In this document: in pieces, positions 15,001 through 15,226 of the stretch
How the letters are laid out: the number at the start of each line of letters is the position of its first letter
How positions within the stretch are numbered: the stretch's first letter is position 1
NCBI GenBank assembly: GCA_023139255.1
Contig: JAGLNY010000052.1
Span: 1-15,226 of the forward strand
Direction: 5' to 3'
Length of the DNA stretch: 15,226 nt
Origin: Spirochaetales bacterium
GTDB taxonomy: Bacteria; Spirochaetota; Spirochaetia; JABMQR01
Position numbers and translations under genes: made by a program
The notes under the pieces: generated by a model
What the model was told of the DNA's origin: nothing
The model's database searches: none
Seen by the model: only the letters and a program-made list of their open reading frames with translations

Positions 15001-15134
15001 TTAAAGGGAATTGGTTCTTTTGAGTGACCGAATTCTGCATCAAGTTGATGAGATGATGATAATATCCGCCCACGTACTCTTTTTATGAAATCTGTGATTC
15101 GGTCATCGTATAGTTTCTGTTTTGTAATATCCAT
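12039..15134 (-). CDS. Alpha-mannosidase, glycoside hydrolase family 38
   Basis: A 1031-residue retaining alpha-mannosidase from the ATG at 15134, chosen because GGAGG lies 4 bases upstream; the frame's further extension to 15212 would start inside the -35 box. An N-terminal beta domain is followed by the GH38 catalytic domain: zinc ligands His256 and Asp258 (GHAHIDTGWLWP), nucleophile and ligand Asp368 (WIPDVFGYS), the ELHRGTLTTQ segment (about 513-522), and the zinc-binding His569 in RNQFHDIIPGSS. A beta-rich C-terminal part ends with FEIKTFILR. No signal peptide is seen, so it acts in the cytosol on imported manno-oligosaccharides or glycan fragments, removing terminal alpha-mannose. The length fits the Ams1/bacterial cytosolic group. 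It is co-transcribed with its LacI repressor. All catalytic residues are present. Confidence 0.95.
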   Translation of the reverse strand: MDITKQKLYDDRITDFIKRVRGRILSSSHQLDAEFGHSKEPIPFNKRLSLKYNGIKEGDVWGKEWESAWFRLTTVIPAAWKGKKIAAHLNFGGEGLVFSADGEPVQGLSCGSVFDTEFKRPIYSLMDSCDGGEKIEIWVETAANGLFGIERKSDPEFDDPEKHGTFRPKIESMKICVFDETHWHLWLEADLLAGIAQTLPQTSVRRARLNRGLLEAAAAYLDNPENGEASREKLAPLLKKPAEATTTSAVAVGHAHIDTGWLWPVRETIRKCARTFATQIALLEKYPEYIFGASQPQHYAFVKEYYPGLYEKIREMIKEGRWEVQGGMWVEADCNLISGESMVRQFIHGKNFFLDEFGIDVRNLWIPDVFGYSAAMPQIMKMAGVDYFLTQKISWSQFNKFPHHTFMWKGIDGTEILTHFPPEDTYNSTLTPQGLKLAQDNFIEKDFLDEFLCLFGIGDGGGGPKEEFIERGLLQKDLEGTPKVKFDRADAFFDRIGKHKNRMETWSGELYLELHRGTLTTQSKVKKWNRKLEYLLKETEFLGACADPAEYPREILDAQWKTLLRNQFHDIIPGSSIAMVYEDSHREYKEISSVLKDLRLDLAAKLFEPNPESIVLMNTLSCKYTDPIVLPESWKNRTVLSQGKPVQLQQEDEAPVIDGAPVIAMEIEPYSFITITKGDNFTTETSAARQRDPDLILENERIRYTFTPDGKLQAAYDEELNVEMLSGNGNMLSLYEDKPINYDAWDIDIFYEDCLIENQKGHEWSELCSGPVRQGLEFKMSIGKSTIIQKVYLGTGSKRLDFVTEVDWKERCKMLRVSFPTAIHADRAAFDIQYGYIYRNTHRNTSWDMAKFEVAGHNYADISSGSCGAALLNDCKYGYKVHNNILDLNLLRSPTHPDPTADIGTHTFTYSFLPHKGNHTESDVIQQGMLLNEKIRLYNGFKAGILQVPVEISGEGISMEVLKRGEKCSNVVIRVVEQKGKHAEGITTIKEADAVLEERNLLEREIKHKVTLRNGESFTLKPFEIKTFILR

Positions 15135-15138
15135 AATT

Positions 15139-15168
15139 CCTCCAAATACATCCAAATGCCTCCAAATA
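15139..15168 (-). repeat. Three 10-base tandem repeats in the mannosidase leader, carrying repeated SD-like motifs
   Basis: Plus-strand units are CCTCCAAATA, CATCCAAATG and CCTCCAAATA. Read on the mRNA they give TTTGGAGG, TTTGGATG and TTTGGAGG in phase, the last being the functional ribosome binding site. The unit farthest from the start overlaps the LacI-type operator by three bases. Duplicated ribosome binding sites one helical turn apart may be a slippage product. Confidence 0.7.
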
Positions 15169-15181
15169 CAAGCGCTTGTAT
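15166..15181. promoter_or_regulatory. LacI-type operator
   Basis: ATACAAGCGCTTGTAT is a perfect 16-bp palindrome with the central CpG typical of LacI/GalR operators. It begins 3 bases downstream of the -10 box, so a bound repressor would block initiation. The obvious ligand is the LacI protein encoded as the second gene of this operon, giving negative autoregulation. Confidence 0.8.
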
Positions 15182-15184
15182 CGA

Positions 15185-15212
15185 ATAGTATCATTAAATA
15201 ATAGAATGTCAA
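15185..15212 (-). promoter_or_regulatory. Sigma70-type promoter of the mannosidase-LacI operon
   Basis: On the minus strand TTGACA (15212-15207), a 16-base spacer and TACTAT (15190-15185) form the promoter, with the start expected near 15178, inside the operator. Nothing recognisable lies in the last 14 bases of the window. Confidence 0.7.
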
Positions 15213-15226
15213 TACACATTAACATT

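Noticed and set aside
15135..15212. 26-residue N-terminal extension of the mannosidase
   Set aside because: It would start within the -35 box and translate the operator. The ATG at 15134 has GGAGG just upstream.

Overview
The window is a bacterial chromosomal segment of moderate to low GC. It carries sugar-catabolic and regulatory genes interleaved with decaying gene fragments. The mix (a cytosolic GH38 alpha-mannosidase, LacI, AraC and ROK regulators, DegT-type aminotransferase, AAA+ ATPase/nuclease-like proteins, and good sigma70 promoters next to AT-rich genes) is reminiscent of a fermentative spirochaete (Treponema/Sphaerochaeta-like). A Firmicute is not excluded, and there is no rRNA or other taxonomic marker.

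Layout. Bases 1-4359 (+) hold a tight run of four genes: the 3' end of a short-chain dehydrogenase (SDR), a DegT/DnrJ/EryC1/StrS-family PLP aminotransferase, a second SDR, and a long M20-type metallopeptidase/amidohydrolase. Together they look like a small pathway that oxidises an alcohol to a ketone, transaminates it, and makes or cleaves an amide. The product is unknown. It is followed by a 5'-truncated ATPase remnant (4364-5218, +) that keeps its winged-helix and PD-(D/E)XK-like C-terminal half. An intact, unrelated-looking AAA+ ATPase (5251-6363, -) follows tail to tail. It starts at TTG and has a strong promoter and an array of 17-bp operator-like repeats.

Bases 6511-6782 (+) are the most unusual part. 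A near-consensus promoter reads into about 240 bases with no convincing protein but with a dense, ordered set of hairpins, including an 8-bp helix that encloses three smaller stem-loops. This is a candidate structured non-coding RNA or palindromic element.

Bases 6854-10114 hold an AraC regulator (-), divergent from an internally deleted uroporphyrinogen-decarboxylase-like gene. Next come shards of a second DegT aminotransferase and a second SDR, a ROK-family repressor (+) that has lost kinase residues, and a possible URO-D tail fragment. Together these look like a decaying catabolic locus.

Bases 10115-15226 hold a NagB-like isomerase/deaminase (+) converging on a mannosidase-LacI operon (-). 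In that operon the stop and start codons overlap as ATGA, and a perfect 16-bp LacI-type operator lies between the -10 box and the ribosome binding site. The simplest reading is an auto-regulated system for hydrolysing imported mannosides, with a hexosamine-phosphate-like step encoded next to it.
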